Shown here piece by piece: positions 60,801-63,175 of a DNA stretch of 64,000 nt. The position numbers and the translations under genes were made by a program. Origin of the DNA: Enoplolaimus lenunculus (taxonomy: Eukaryota; Nematoda; Enoplea; Enoplida; Thoracostomopsidae); NCBI GenBank assembly GCA_030248215.1, contig JASANG010001404.1:51459-115458 (forward strand), read 5' to 3'. The notes beneath the pieces are model-generated. The model was not told the DNA's origin, did no database searches, and saw only the letters and a list, made by a program, of their open reading frames with translations. Every line of letters begins with the position of its first letter. The stretch's first letter is position 1.

Positions 60801-62600
60801 AAGAGCGTATACAAGTCGAAATATAGAGGGGATATATTATCGTTTCCCAACATTTCTAGACACACTGGAATAAAGCATTATTAATAGGATTTAAGACACG
60901 CTTATGGATACTCCAGTAGGAGGTCAAAATATGGTTTGACGAAATTTATACATTCCTGAAATAAAATGCTGCCTACGCCCTAATTGAAATACTGGCTTCG
61001 CCCCTGCCTACGCAAGCCGGCCTGTAGCCAGCTCATCTTGCTAGCGAGGGCTAATAAATTATCAGGAGGAGCATTCAAGGGTATTTAATGAATTACAAGC
61101 AATGTTGACAATTTTCCAGGGGGGACTTTTTTGGGGCGGGGGGGCTGAGCCCCCATGCCCCCTGCTTAAGTACGGGCCCGTAAAGACTAGGGTGGCAGTA
61201 TTCTTGTCGTCCGGCACCACCAGGTACCGTCTACCGTGCGTTATAAGACGCAAGTCCATTCGCCTACTATGGCGCACGGTGACGGACGACGACGGGAGGC
61301 GACGGAAGGCGACGGACGGTGCCGGATTATACTAAAAACGATCCTGTTTTCTTTTCAGTCAGGATCGCCAGAAACGGTTCCTAAAGACGTCGTATCAACG
61401 GGTATACTACGGGCAGCGTCGGCCCTATCAGGGCACAACGATAACAAAACCGGAACAAGTGGCGGGGTGGCACTAAATGTTTCCAGTTCGCTTTCGTTTG
61501 CCGGACCCCGGACCAATCCTCCGGAATTTGACCAGAATACGTTGACCATAACTACCAAACTTGTCGACGGCGCGAACACAGTGATGAGACGCCGACCGAT
61601 TGCAATTGTGGAGCCAATGAGTCAAGAGCCACGCCACAGTATTGTCCCACCGGTCCTGCCAGTGCCAGCCGGATTGAATCCGTGTAAGTCGACTTTGAGT
61701 TAGGCAGCGGATGATGATACACCGTGGCGCAGGCGGCCGGACCGCGGCTGGTCCCATTTTTGAAATCAAAAAATTTTTGTGTAACATCGAATTTGAAAAT
61801 TTTCTGAAAAAAAATTAATTTTCACATTACAAATTTTTTGTTAAAATTGCATTTGATTTCTCGCTCGCTTCGATTACGACGTTTCGTCCGCCGTTATAAA
61901 TCACGTTTCGGCGTAAATATGGTTTATCAGTATTTTTGCCCATGTATAGAACACGGCCGGAACAGTAGTATAAGCATATTCGTAACTCTAAGCCTAAGCC
62001 TAAGCCTAAGCGTATGGATGAGCCTATTCCTAAGCCTAAGCCTAAGCCTAAGCGTATGGATGAGCCTATTCCTAAGCCTAAGCCTAAGCCTAAGCAAAAA
62101 AATTAGCCTAAAGCTTAAACTGACTCTATTATAGCCCCACCGGAAAACGACCTGACCCGGTTCCGTACATGGGCCAGTTTTTGGATCAGCTTCTGTGCCG
62201 TTGTTTATACCAGGGCTAAACGTTGTAGGTCAAAATTGCCACACAGTTTGTCATGAGCTTGCTCAATTAGCTTACGTTGCGTTGCTTTTCAGTTTAAAAT
62301 GCAGTATTGTCAACTTCAGTAATTTGCAAGTTTTAATTGAGTTTGATTTTCAAATACTCGAGTCGGTTTTTCTTTGATATAGACTATTCAACAGAAATAT
62401 ACTATCAATCTAAGTTTTGGTACGTGAACCATTGTGTCGCCGTGTTCCGTCAACTGTTTCAGCTCCTAGAGGCTCTGAGCCGACTACTAGCGGACCCTTA
62501 GCGCTACTGGAACATCTAAGCGTAGGTGGCGTCCGGTCTAAATCCATGCCGGTTCCTGGTGATAAACGAAGAACTGGTGCCCAAGTCGTAGGAAGCGAGG
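24741..62600 (+). CDS. PLCB: Phospholipase C beta, 28 exons, 3' end outside window
   Basis: Hydrolyses PIP2 to IP3 and diacylglycerol at the plasma membrane downstream of Gq-type G proteins (family knowledge). I traced 28 exons with GT-AG borders whose phases all agree, about 1,286 codons: PH domain (residues ~1-135), EF hands (~136-300), X box (~335-508), linker (~495-800), Y box (~790-935), C2 (~936-1070), then the start of the C-terminal region. Active-site residues, by rat PLC-delta1 numbering, appear present: His311/Asn312 (SSHNTYL), Glu341/Asp343 (VELD), His356 (THR), Glu390 (SFEN), Lys438/Lys440 (KILIKN), Ser522, Arg549 (RRQLSRI). The coiled coil expected of PLC-beta is missing because the window ends. 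Oddities: a giant acidic linker exon, an extra 51-nt exon, unusual residues around His356, and possibly a missing micro-exon between exons 3 and 4. Confidence 0.95.
25074..25263. repeat. MITE-1b copy
   Basis: 'GGCCCATGTTACTTTAAGGG' at the left and the complement near 'ACGCCCCTTAAATTAACACT' at the right. TTAGGC-type runs lie between them. Confidence 0.8.
25815..25996. repeat. MITE-7 copy, inverted
   Basis: Left 'CAATGGCGGATCCATGGGGG', right 'TTGAGATCCTGGATCCGCCA'. Complement of the copy at 18007-18187. Confidence 0.8.
26087..26173 (+). CDS. PLCB: PLCB exon 2 (PH domain)
   Basis: 29 codons, phase 0 at both ends. '[15 protein letters not shown]' aligns with 'RTDPQGFFFYWTDQN' of PLC-beta PH domains. 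Confidence 0.92.
26260..26520. repeat. MITE-12 copy in intron 2
   Basis: 'GGCGAATCTGCTATTTTGTA' at the left and 'AAATAGCAGATTGGCTAATG' at the right form an inverted pair. A 93-codon open frame over it is incidental. Confidence 0.6.
26543..26632. repeat. (TTA)n/(TTG)n microsatellite
   Basis: Runs of ATT and TTG triplets, about 90 bp, in PLCB intron 2. Confidence 0.9.
26693..26761 (+). CDS. PLCB: PLCB exon 3 (PH domain)
   Basis: 23 codons, phase 0-0. '[12 protein letters not shown]' matches 'DTRFGKFAKMPK' of PLCB2/3. Confidence 0.95.
26853..26943. repeat. (TAAA)n microsatellite
   Basis: About 22 AAAT/TAAA units in intron 3. Confidence 0.95.
26959..27108 (+). CDS. PLCB: PLCB exon 4 (end of PH domain)
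   Basis: 50 codons, phase 0-0. '[20 protein letters not shown]' corresponds to the last PH strands ('TVVSGPDMVDLTFHNF') and leads to the C-terminal PH helix. Family members have about nine more residues just before this exon. Confidence 0.88.
27109..28050 (+). other. PLCB intron 4
   Basis: Contains an inverted MITE-1 copy (27692-27896). A candidate acceptor at about 27286 opens a 67-codon frame ('[13 protein letters not shown]') with no family match, and I leave it out. Confidence 0.7.
27692..27896. repeat. MITE-1 copy, inverted
   Basis: Left 'GGGCCAATGTAAAGAACACG', right 'CGCCCCTGATCTTTTACATG' and GGGCC. CCTAAG-type runs between. Confidence 0.85.
28051..28181 (+). CDS. PLCB: PLCB exon 5 (EF-hand region)
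   Basis: 43 codons plus two bases (phase 0 in, 2 out). '[11 protein letters not shown]' matches 'FSLATNLLAQN' and 'DDGNIHFKD' matches 'PEGRIPLKN'. The split Asp codon (GA+C) is completed by exon 6. Confidence 0.95.
28800..29176. repeat. MITE-5 copy interrupted by MITE-3
   Basis: Left part contains 'ACAGCACCTATTATGAGTTA'. Right part ends 'CAACTGGTGATAGGTGCTAC' and 'CATTTGAGAA'. Between them MITE-3 occupies 28865-29024. Confidence 0.75.
28865..29024. repeat. MITE-3 copy nested in MITE-5
   Basis: 'CAGGCCTGTTACCAGCTCAA' to 'CCCTTGGCTACGGGCCT', complete with inverted ends. Confidence 0.85.
29363..29441 (+). CDS. PLCB: PLCB exon 6 (EF-hand region)
   Basis: One base plus 26 codons (phase 2 in, 0 out). 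'[20 protein letters not shown]' aligns with 'IYRLFSADRKRVETALEA'. Confidence 0.95.
29442..30337 (+). other. PLCB intron 6
   Basis: Contains MITE-2 at 30104-30289, ending about 50 bp before exon 7. Short TTAGGC-like debris lies near 29965. A minus-strand open frame at 29585-29873 is incidental. Confidence 0.65.
30104..30289. repeat. MITE-2 copy
   Basis: 'CAGTCGCCCGACAACTTGTC' to 'CGACAAATTGTCGTGATAT', with 'AAGCGTAATCTTAAG' inside, i.e. one or two units of the 30-bp repeat expanded at 15.6 kb. Confidence 0.85.
30338..30438 (+). CDS. PLCB: PLCB exon 7 (EF-hand region)
   Basis: 33 codons plus two bases (phase 0 in, 2 out). '[15 protein letters not shown]' matches 'NNLCPRPEIDNIFSEF'. Confidence 0.95.
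30600..30733. repeat. Small hairpin element with T/A-rich palindrome
   Basis: Bounded by 'GGCAGGGGTTGGTTC' and 'ACAACCCTG', inverted. The centre holds a perfect palindrome (CCATTTTTTCCGGAAAAAATGG in two halves around 30670) within runs of T and A. Confidence 0.6.
30928..31031. repeat. MITE-6 fragment
   Basis: 'GAGTGCAACTGGATATCCG' to 'GTATCCGGTTGAACCCTG', a short inverted pair. Confidence 0.6.
31187..31383 (+). CDS. PLCB: PLCB exon 8 (last EF hand)
   Basis: One base, 65 codons, one base (phase 2 in, 1 out). '[18 protein letters not shown]' and '[14 protein letters not shown]' are diagnostic of PLC-beta EF hands (family 'INLKQRDPRLNEILYPPL', 'LIEKYEPN'). Confidence 0.98.
31537..31808. repeat. 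MITE-4 copy
   Basis: Left 'AGGGTGGTGCTATACTCGTC', right 'GTCAACAAAGCATAGCGCAG' and CCCA. The interior is a long imperfect palindrome of 'CCGTCCGTCACCGTGCGTTA' and its complement. Most complete copy in the window. Confidence 0.85.
32616..32799. repeat. MITE-1 copy
   Basis: 'CCCATGTAAAGATCAGGGGC' to 'GCTGTTCTATATATTGGCC'. Confidence 0.85.
32845..32994 (+). CDS. PLCB: PLCB exon 9 (X box, catalytic His)
   Basis: Two bases, 49 codons, one base (phase 1-1). Ends in '[16 protein letters not shown]', the hallmark of the PI-PLC X box. It carries the first catalytic His and the calcium-binding Asn. Confidence 0.98.
33701..34247. repeat. MITE-5 copy interrupted by a hairpin element
   Basis: Left 'AGCCCGTATTCTCAAATCGG', right 'CATTTGAGAATATAGGCC'. 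The MITE-5 sequence is broken in its middle by a 270-bp unrelated palindromic insert. Confidence 0.75.
33875..34145. repeat. Hairpin element nested in MITE-5
   Basis: Inverted arms: 'TTTTACCACCGAAAACA' and 'ACACGTGTCAAATTTTAAAA' on the left, complemented by 'TTTTGAAAATTGACACGTGT' and 'TGTTTTCGGTGGCAAAA' on the right. The centre has 'CCTACCGTAACGC'-like repeats. Single occurrence in the window. Confidence 0.75.
34270..34442 (+). CDS. PLCB: PLCB exon 10 (X box, Ca2+ ligands and second His)
   Basis: Two bases plus 57 codons (phase 1 in, 0 out). '[16 protein letters not shown]' contains the Glu and Asp calcium ligands, and 'EPIITHRF' contains the second catalytic His. The family usually has VELDCW and ITHGF, so Cys-Trp is replaced by Ile-Phe and the Gly after the catalytic His by Arg. 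The rest ('CETIMLK') aligns with 'TTEISFK'. Confidence 0.96.
34598..34981. repeat. MITE-1 copy with expanded TTAGGC minisatellite
   Basis: 'TGGCCCATGTTAAGATCAGG' to 'TGTTCTTTGCGTTGGCCA'. Between them is a composite minisatellite of 'TTAGGC' runs alternating with 'GGAATATACTCATTCTTACG' (34683-34940). Forward and reverse open frames over it are repeat by-products. Confidence 0.9.
35506..35898. repeat. MITE-6 copy
   Basis: 'CAGGGTGCAACCGGAATTCC' to 'AATTCCGGTTGCACCATG', with 'TTCCGGTTCCGGT' runs near both ends. Confidence 0.9.
35918..35997 (+). CDS. PLCB: PLCB exon 11 (X box, Ca2+ ligand Glu)
   Basis: 26 codons plus two bases (phase 0 in, 2 out). '[20 protein letters not shown]' is almost identical to the family. 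The Glu of SFEN is the third calcium ligand. Confidence 0.98.
36495..36657. repeat. Palindromic repeat, left half (interrupted by LTR element)
   Basis: 'GAAATGGTTCAGCGTTTACA' and the later 'GTATAACTCTAACGGCTGAA' with TCATTTC form an imperfect hairpin, flanked by 'TGACAGGATTCAAGGATTGG'. The same units recur at 42862-43140. Confidence 0.7.
36658..36838 (+). repeat. 5' LTR
   Basis: 181 bp, TG...CA ends, beginning 'TGGAGAGAAAATTGAACCG' and ending 'AATTGTACA'. It pairs with the copy at 42680-42861. Confidence 0.85.
37074..37784 (+). CDS. BEL/Pao gag-like reading frame (fossil element)
   Basis: 236 codons. An N-terminal coiled-coil-like stretch is followed by '[20 protein letters not shown]' and '[19 protein letters not shown]', typical of the gag region (DUF1759 type) of BEL/Pao elements. 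It overlaps the start of the next frame. BEL/Pao members are often read as one gag-pol product. I do not resolve how this copy was expressed. Confidence 0.85.
   Translation: MASAKASLRVHRRGALRANVTKEVKRAESISAGVGPIDIEAAQTCVTKLNDYRTRLKTLNEDIGLSLDTEAAIAEDIEKASEIDEKILDTVAKLTTKLSTSASSSTTHPSEAAHNSSSNSYINAGHGASVKLPKLEIRKFSGDPLKWDEFWDSFLSTIHDHPKLSSVDKLKYLRGFLAGDALRVVDGYRLTAENYSVVVDVLTERYGNKQLAIFAHFEAMLALPAVTHDSQKLQSA
37690..42309 (+). CDS. BEL/Pao pol-like reading frame (fossil element)
   Basis: 1,539 codons. Visible in order: CCHC-like zinc knuckles (~148-212; '[14 protein letters not shown]'), aspartic protease with DTG (~276), reverse transcriptase (~565-720; '[12 protein letters not shown]', '[16 protein letters not shown]', '[10 protein letters not shown]'), RNase H-like region (~860; '[18 protein letters not shown]'), integrase zinc region (~1165-1205) and core (~1234-1380; '[13 protein letters not shown]'), and a C-terminal DUF5641-like part (~1400-1500). 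GC content is clearly above the surrounding introns. Confidence 0.93.
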   Translation: MATNSWPFSPISRRCWPSPRLPTTPKSCSLPSLIALGLPEDTFGQVFTPIILSKLPQFVKMELYRKHGSEPWTLNSLRTLLKDEIRAWDWSQRTFGPGASGDRAGSTRDHHGGNGHKQQNRFSQGKSNSSSASLLHNNAANNSSAGPKCIYCGDSHYSDQRQTHPSVSSRRKLLNGRCFICLSNGHVVKNCSNSRACVYCKKLGHHRSLCLSKFGSKSAVAKSESSMLSGEAAPSLYVAPATPVNTSLLSHDEQVVLQTAFATVRGNQSAKARMLFDTGCSRIFVAARVAKAIGARPKGSEYISTAGFSDTQRRTSKYNIVEFDVVLADGSSKTLTANVIEEISCPIQKVALDPAKYPMLKQLVLPDTVSKRSEMVPVVILVGIDYYYDFVGTSRVQCVDGLNLLQSSLGFIAAGRIDAGGIPSKHCVATMHLAASVDSNVAVERFWSLEDIGVKPPSTTNNDEEAMRLFNESIQRVDGRHSVSWPMKPNAPTLPDNHTLASMRLSSTLKRLAADKALFDAYNQTFLDQEAKGVIERVPAGGSSFPVHYVPHHAVVTPGKSTTKVRIVYDASAKASKSSPSLNDCMYRGPLILDDLCGLLIRFRLHAVALVSDIEKAFLQVGLNADSQDVARFLWINDPERPTRGDNLVVFRFARVFFGAVASPFLLAAVVQHHLQHSSLAAAQEILGNIYVDNVITGVADDVGAKTFYRDAKTLFNDAAMNLREWYSNSQQFVDSVDTVDRGKTDTTKVLGLRWDTKRDVLSCTSFSAATETVVTKRVMLKCLASVFDPCGFFSPVTIVGKLIIQQLWQDKLGWDDKLPDSTVDQWREVAASLQGVADNEIHRRVDPGSGIPASSRQLHVFCDASAKAYAAVVYLRVAVGGRVSSKLVFAKSRVAPIKPLSIPRLELMAMLIGTRVIQFVAKELRLPVEKKVLWSDWQCVLHWQRKEVITTRFVKNRIDEINSHGDIVFRYVPTACNPADLSSRGCHIDQLASNALWWNGPPWLITETEWSENIDGTMVLLNDVDAEEQERPGRPVETTQVDDSDVFRLEHFSSMRKLLRVTAWVHRFVNNCRGQKQTGPLRVEELSHSQIFWELRVLRSSFQDIFAVRAGCCLPSKYKQLQFFIDPKGFIRCGGRLQYADIDDNAKFPKLMPKNHRYTDLIIDEVHRSLRHAGTTHTLSQVRYKYWIISGRSQVKRVIKSCMTCRYIHGGSFREQPMPPLPEFRVEQCRPFSSVGIDYLGPLLIRPKGQPPSKVWVCLFTCTVCRAVHLEVVEQLTAEQFVLCFHRFCALYGSPRLLITDNAKQRQCNVWQAVARRRGGCDRAGFCCNTWCILEIHHGVIAMDGGFYERMVGVVKSSLKKSFDSRCVSFVELQTIVAEVAAIVNTRPLVYPDPDPEVPPLTPSHFIGGPKVGFPQYSDDGVDYIPKPTTPDDLVLRWKRIQGLLNGFWKVWRDHYLLELRAHSKTVKNRNNSKESPRIGAVVVVTDNLPRNKWKLAKIVGLTYGREAVCRAVTLQLSNKKINKSAPSLVISAGANNF
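42310..42679 (+). other. BEL/Pao 3' untranslated region
   Basis: 370 bp between the pol-like frame and the 3' LTR. No open frame of note. A purine-rich stretch ('TTAAGAAAAAG') lies just before the LTR and may be the polypurine tract. Confidence 0.6.
42680..42861 (+). repeat. 3' LTR
   Basis: 182 bp, about 97% identical to the 5' LTR. Confidence 0.85.
42862..43140. repeat. Palindromic repeat, right half plus a further unit
   Basis: 'GATCCTTCGATCCCGTCAAT' and 'GAATCCTTTGATCCTGTCAA' are two copies of the same motif, separated by arms that are each other's complements ('CTGGTTCACAGCGTTTAGTG' against 'GTAACCCTAAAGGCTGAACC'). Continues the repeat begun at 36495. Confidence 0.7.
43186..43267 (+). 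CDS. PLCB: PLCB exon 12 (X box)
   Basis: One base plus 27 codons (phase 2 in, 0 out). '[20 protein letters not shown]' aligns with '[20 protein letters not shown]'. Confidence 0.97.
43670..43796 (+). CDS. PLCB: PLCB exon 13 (end of X box)
   Basis: 42 codons plus one base (phase 0 in, 1 out). '[19 protein letters not shown]' matches 'GVPLPSPMDLMYKILVKNK' and holds the two substrate-binding lysines. The linker starts here. Confidence 0.98.
43832..44004. repeat. MITE-3 copy in intron 13
   Basis: 'CAGGCCCTATAGAGACAGAT' to 'TTGGCGATGGGTCCGG'. It starts 36 bp after the exon 13 donor. Confidence 0.75.
44438..44634. repeat. MITE-1 copy, inverted
   Basis: 'GGGCCAATGTATAGAATACG' to 'CCGCCGCTGATCCTTACACG'. 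Confidence 0.75.
44748..44886 (+). CDS. PLCB: PLCB exon 14 (X/Y linker)
   Basis: Two bases, 45 codons, two bases (phase 1 in, 2 out). Ser/Pro-rich ('[20 protein letters not shown]'), low complexity, placed as part of the linker by phase and position. Confidence 0.88.
45117..45792 (+). CDS. PLCB: PLCB exon 15 (giant acidic X/Y linker)
   Basis: One base plus 225 codons (phase 2 in, 0 out). It starts Ser/Thr/Ala-rich, then becomes very Asp-rich ('[20 protein letters not shown]', '[20 protein letters not shown]'), with many Asp-Val pairs encoded by GACGTC or GATGTC. Acidic linkers in PLC-beta block the active site until the membrane repels them (family knowledge), but they are usually far shorter. 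The donor GTATGT at 45793 falls at a codon boundary. The frame runs on only 17 codons before a stop. Confidence 0.88.
45852..46054. repeat. MITE-2 copy in intron 15
   Basis: 'CTACAACAATTCGTCGCCCG' to 'GCGACGAATTGACATGATAC'. Contains about two units of the 30-bp repeat ('AGTATAATCCTAAGCC'). Confidence 0.88.
46359..46479 (+). CDS. PLCB: PLCB exon 16 (linker to Y box)
   Basis: 40 codons plus one base (phase 0 in, 1 out). '[16 protein letters not shown]' aligns with 'EEMSNLVNYIQPVKFE', the start of the Y box. Confidence 0.93.
46500..46677. repeat. MITE-4 copy, about 20 bp from exon 16 donor
   Basis: 'GGACGCTGTCCGTCCGTCAC' interior and the right end 'GTCAACAAAAATATAGCGCA' and ACC. The left end is degraded. 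Confidence 0.75.
47238..47550. repeat. MITE-6 copy, diverged
   Basis: 'CAGGGCTCAACCGGAATTC' start. Contains two copies of 'TTACAGTTTTAAAGCGC'. The right end is unclear. Confidence 0.55.
47620..47704 (+). CDS. PLCB: PLCB exon 17 (Y box)
   Basis: Two bases, 27 codons, two bases (phase 1 in, 2 out). '[20 protein letters not shown]' aligns with '[20 protein letters not shown]'. The Ser of the SF motif is the substrate-contact Ser. Confidence 0.95.
48199..48268 (+). CDS. PLCB: PLCB exon 18 (Y box)
   Basis: One base plus 23 codons (phase 2 in, 0 out). '[14 protein letters not shown]' matches 'NKRQMSRIYPKGTR', including the Arg that contacts the 4-phosphate. Confidence 0.97.
48269..49531 (+). other. 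PLCB intron 18
   Basis: Contains the dispersed 'CGCGAGCGAAGCGGACTC' motif at 48388-48440, a stretch with 'GCCGATGCCGAT' repeats (48470-48710) and a perfect 25-bp tandem array. Confidence 0.7.
48786..49101. repeat. 25-bp tandem array, 12.6 identical copies
   Basis: Unit 'GATCTAGCCAGCGGTTCATT' plus CGTTT, with no mismatch seen across copies. Confidence 0.98.
49532..49583 (+). CDS. PLCB: PLCB exon 19 (Y box)
   Basis: 17 codons plus one base (phase 0 in, 1 out). '[16 protein letters not shown]' is the near-invariant '[16 protein letters not shown]' motif. Confidence 0.97.
49669..49815. repeat. MITE-1 copy
   Basis: 'GTTCATGTAAAGATCAGGGG' to 'CACTGTTCGATACATTGG'. Confidence 0.8.
49879..50096. 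repeat. MITE-1 copy, inverted, diverged
   Basis: CCTAAG-type runs then 'AATCCCACAAAAAACGATCC' and GCCC, the complement of the MITE-1 left end. Confidence 0.65.
50138..50942. repeat. 49-bp tandem array, ~16 copies
   Basis: Unit from 'GGTAATTCCAGCTTCACTTC' through 'CATCTGCAGATTTGAT', differing mainly by CTGATTGGCC or CTAATTGGCC and GTCC or GACC. In intron 19. Confidence 0.97.
51152..51306 (+). CDS. PLCB: PLCB exon 20 (end of Y box, start of C2)
   Basis: Two bases plus 51 codons (phase 1 in, 0 out). '[18 protein letters not shown]' and 'VVANTLSVQ' align with 'MYEYNGKSGYRLKPEFMR' and 'IVANTLSVK'. Confidence 0.97.
51307..51899 (+). other. PLCB intron 20
   Basis: About 590 bp with a short CCTAAG-type run at 51448-51515 and no other recognised feature. 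Confidence 0.6.
51900..52006 (+). CDS. PLCB: PLCB exon 21 (C2 domain)
   Basis: 35 codons plus two bases (phase 0 in, 2 out). '[20 protein letters not shown]' matches '[20 protein letters not shown]'. Confidence 0.97.
52026..52516. repeat. MITE-6 copy in intron 21
   Basis: 'AGGGTGTAACCGGATATCCG' to 'TGCGTTTACGCCCTG'. Near its right end a 25-bp unit ('TTTCCGTTATTTTGATCGCT') is repeated about five times (52364-52500). It starts 20 bp after the exon 21 donor. Confidence 0.8.
52885..52960 (+). CDS. PLCB: PLCB exon 22 (C2 domain)
   Basis: One base plus 25 codons (phase 2 in, 0 out). '[20 protein letters not shown]' aligns with 'FKTKTSQGNAVNPVWEEE'. Confidence 0.9.
53033..53246. repeat. MITE-1 copy
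   Basis: 'AGGGCCCATGTAAAGATCAG' to 'CCGTTCTTTACATTGGCC', with TTAGGC-type interior. Confidence 0.88.
53392..53450. repeat. MITE-12 fragment
   Basis: 'AAGCCAATCTGCTATTCAGA' and 'ACTAATTGGCC'. Confidence 0.6.
53523..53712. repeat. MITE-4 copy
   Basis: 'TAGGGTTGTGTTTTACTTTT' to 'GAGCATAGCGCAACTCTTA', with the 'CCGTCCGTCACCGTACGGTA' palindrome inside. Confidence 0.82.
54149..54248 (+). CDS. PLCB: PLCB exon 23 (C2 domain)
   Basis: 33 codons plus one base (phase 0 in, 1 out). '[20 protein letters not shown]' aligns with '[20 protein letters not shown]'. Confidence 0.98.
54346..54405. repeat. Minimal MITE-6, 60-bp hairpin
   Basis: Just the two inverted ends, 'CAGGGTGCAACCGGAATTCC' and 'ATTCCGGTTGCACCCTG', with about 20 bp between them. 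Confidence 0.88.
54499..54658. repeat. 27-bp tandem repeat, 6 copies
   Basis: Unit 'CCTTAAGGATTTCAAAATTT' plus AAATTCG. Open in one frame because 27 is a multiple of three. Not a gene. Confidence 0.95.
55236..55340 (+). CDS. PLCB: PLCB exon 24 (end of C2 domain)
   Basis: Two bases, 34 codons, one base (phase 1-1). '[20 protein letters not shown]' and '[12 protein letters not shown]' align with '[20 protein letters not shown]' and 'IEVKDYVPDTYA'. Its last 28 bp and donor are duplicated 108 bp downstream. Confidence 0.96.
55313..55530. repeat. 108-bp tandem duplication spanning the exon 24 donor
   Basis: 'GACGATTTTGTACCTGTT' through 'GCGTGACGGACCAC' occurs at about 55313-55420 and again at 55421-55530. 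The second copy has its own GTATTT donor at 55449. Reading through the first donor meets a stop before it, so the second donor would truncate the protein. Confidence 0.9.
55808..56450. repeat. MITE-5 copy interrupted by MITE-6
   Basis: Left 'ACCCATATTCTCAAAATGCG', right 'TAGTTGCTACACACATTTGA' and GAATATGGG. MITE-6 occupies 55904-56313. Confidence 0.82.
55904..56313. repeat. MITE-6 copy nested in MITE-5
   Basis: 'CAGGGTACAAACGGAATTCC' to 'AATTCCGGTTGCAACCCTG'. Confidence 0.88.
56451..56974 (+). other. PLCB intron 24 stretch, nothing recognised
   Basis: No exon or repeat family seen. A 74-codon open frame (56520-56744) has no family match. Confidence 0.45.
56975..57160 (-). repeat. tRNA-derived SINE
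   Basis: On the minus strand the sequence reads 'GGGTTACGTGGCGCAGTGG' then 'TAGAGCGCTTGCCTCGG', a good RNA polymerase III A box (TGGCGCAGTGG). About 30 bp on comes 'AGTTTGATCCCC', a slightly degraded B box. After the tRNA-like head a non-tRNA tail runs to about 56975 and ends AT-rich. The anticodon stem is disrupted, so it is a SINE head and not a working tRNA. Confidence 0.78.
57472..57894. repeat. MITE-6 copy
   Basis: 'CATGGTGTAACCGGTATTCC' to 'AATTTCATTTGCACCATG'. Closely related to the copy at 35506-35898, sharing 'GGTTATTTCAC' and 'AATAATA' blocks in the middle. Confidence 0.85.
58164..58214 (+). CDS. PLCB: PLCB exon 25 (51-nt cassette, duplicate of exon 26 start)
   Basis: 17 codons, symmetric phase 1-1, with a good acceptor (TTTTGCAG) and a GTATGC donor. 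'[17 protein letters not shown]' is similar to '[17 protein letters not shown]' at the start of exon 26, and both resemble the single family motif '[14 protein letters not shown]'. It can be included or skipped without changing frame. Confidence 0.82.
58255..58350. repeat. MITE-5 left-half fragment
   Basis: 'CCGTATTCTCAAATGTGTAT' and 'AGCACCTATCATCAGTTAG'. The right half was not found, and MITE-8 follows directly. Confidence 0.65.
58357..58555. repeat. MITE-8 copy
   Basis: 'CAGTGCCGGAGCAGGCAGGG' to 'TTGCTCCGGCCCTGGCTG', inverted ends. It carries inside it a piece of the dispersed 'GCGAGCGAAGCAAGCGAGGA' motif at 58418-58440. Confidence 0.75.
58884..59215. repeat. 12-13-bp tandem array (CCTAAGCCTTTG)
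   Basis: About 26 units of 'CTAAGCCTTTG' with T, CC, GC or GA joiners, arranged in larger blocks. In intron 25. Confidence 0.95.
59461..59507. repeat. AT-rich microsatellite
   Basis: Imperfect (TATATAA)n, 47 bp. Confidence 0.85.
59884..60017 (+). CDS. PLCB: PLCB exon 26
   Basis: Two bases plus 44 codons (phase 1 in, 0 out). '[20 protein letters not shown]' aligns with '[20 protein letters not shown]' just after C2, then a Thr/Asp/Asn-rich tail. Confidence 0.95.
60037..60236. repeat. MITE-6 copy, short
   Basis: 'CAGGGTGTAAACGGATAG' to 'TTTACCGGAAACGGATATTT', 20 bp after the exon 26 donor. The outer right end is degraded. Confidence 0.65.
60237..61016 (+). other. PLCB intron 26 stretch
   Basis: No exon. 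TTAGGC-like debris at 60358-60410 and the dispersed 'GAACGCTCACCATACGTATT' repeat at about 60548. Confidence 0.5.
61017..61180. repeat. MITE-3 copy
   Basis: 'CGGCCTGTAGCCAGCTCATC' to 'CTTAAGTACGGGCCCG'. Confidence 0.82.
61191..61331. repeat. MITE-4 copy, 27 bp before exon 27
   Basis: 'AGGGTGGCAGTATTCTTGTC' at the left, then 'ACCGTCTACCGTGCGTTATA' and 'GGTGACGGACGACGACGGGA'. The right end is truncated. Confidence 0.75.
61359..61683 (+). CDS. PLCB: PLCB exon 27 (C-terminal linker)
   Basis: 108 codons plus one base (phase 0 in, 1 out), with a strong acceptor (TTTTCTTTTCAG) and GTAAGT donor. Low-complexity Ser/Thr/Pro-rich sequence without a domain, as expected between C2 and the coiled coil of PLC-beta. 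Placement rests on frame, splice sites and GC content above the flanks. Confidence 0.85.
61938..62175. repeat. MITE-1 copy, inverted
   Basis: 'GCCCATGTATAGAACACGGC' to 'GGTTCCGTACATGGGCC', with CCTAAG runs and 'GCGTATGGATGAGCCTATTC' spaced between. Confidence 0.88.
62463..62600 (+). CDS. PLCB: PLCB exon 28 (C-terminal linker)
   Basis: Two bases, 45 codons, one base (phase 1-1), acceptor GTTTCAG and donor GTATGC. '[20 protein letters not shown]' has no domain. The coiled coil must follow outside the window. Confidence 0.82.
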
Positions 62601-62795
62601 GTATGCGTTTTTGCTGTGCACAACTCTAAAACTGCATGGCGTGTGTTATTTTTACCCTGTCACGCGACATTTTGCGTACTTATAACACGTGGTTTTACCA
62701 TTGTGCAAACTGCAAACACACTCGAGCACATCATCTTTGTAATGTGGTATTTTGGAAGCATGATATTTGCACATTTATAAAGTGTATAAGCCAGC

Positions 62796-63175
62796 CAGGG
62801 TACAACCAGAGGTCTGCCACCGGCTCCGGCAGAAAATCGACGACCTGCGGTCTTGGTACAATTTTTGCCGGAGGTTCCAGCAATTTCGGTTGTGAAATTT
62901 TGCAAAGTTCTACGACATTTTATTTGTTTAGTGCGTTTCATTTTAACTTTTAGTACCGATTTTGACGCAAAAAAAAACTGCTGATATTTCGTAAAAAATA
63001 TTAAGCGTAAAACCAAAATATTTAACAATAACTTAGAAATATTTGCTAAAATAGCAAATCAATTATCATTTTAACTACCTAATTTCGTCTCACCTCCGGT
63101 TTCACCCGCAGCTGCAGATCCGGCAACTTTTGTTGACCTTCAACTCCATTGGTTTTCACATCCGGTTGCAGCCTG
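62796..63175. repeat. MITE-6 copy
   Basis: 'CAGGGTACAACCAGAGGTCT' to 'CACATCCGGTTGCAGCCTG'. Closely related to the copy at 7485-7891 ('GCCGGAGGTTC', 'AATTTCGGT'). Confidence 0.85.
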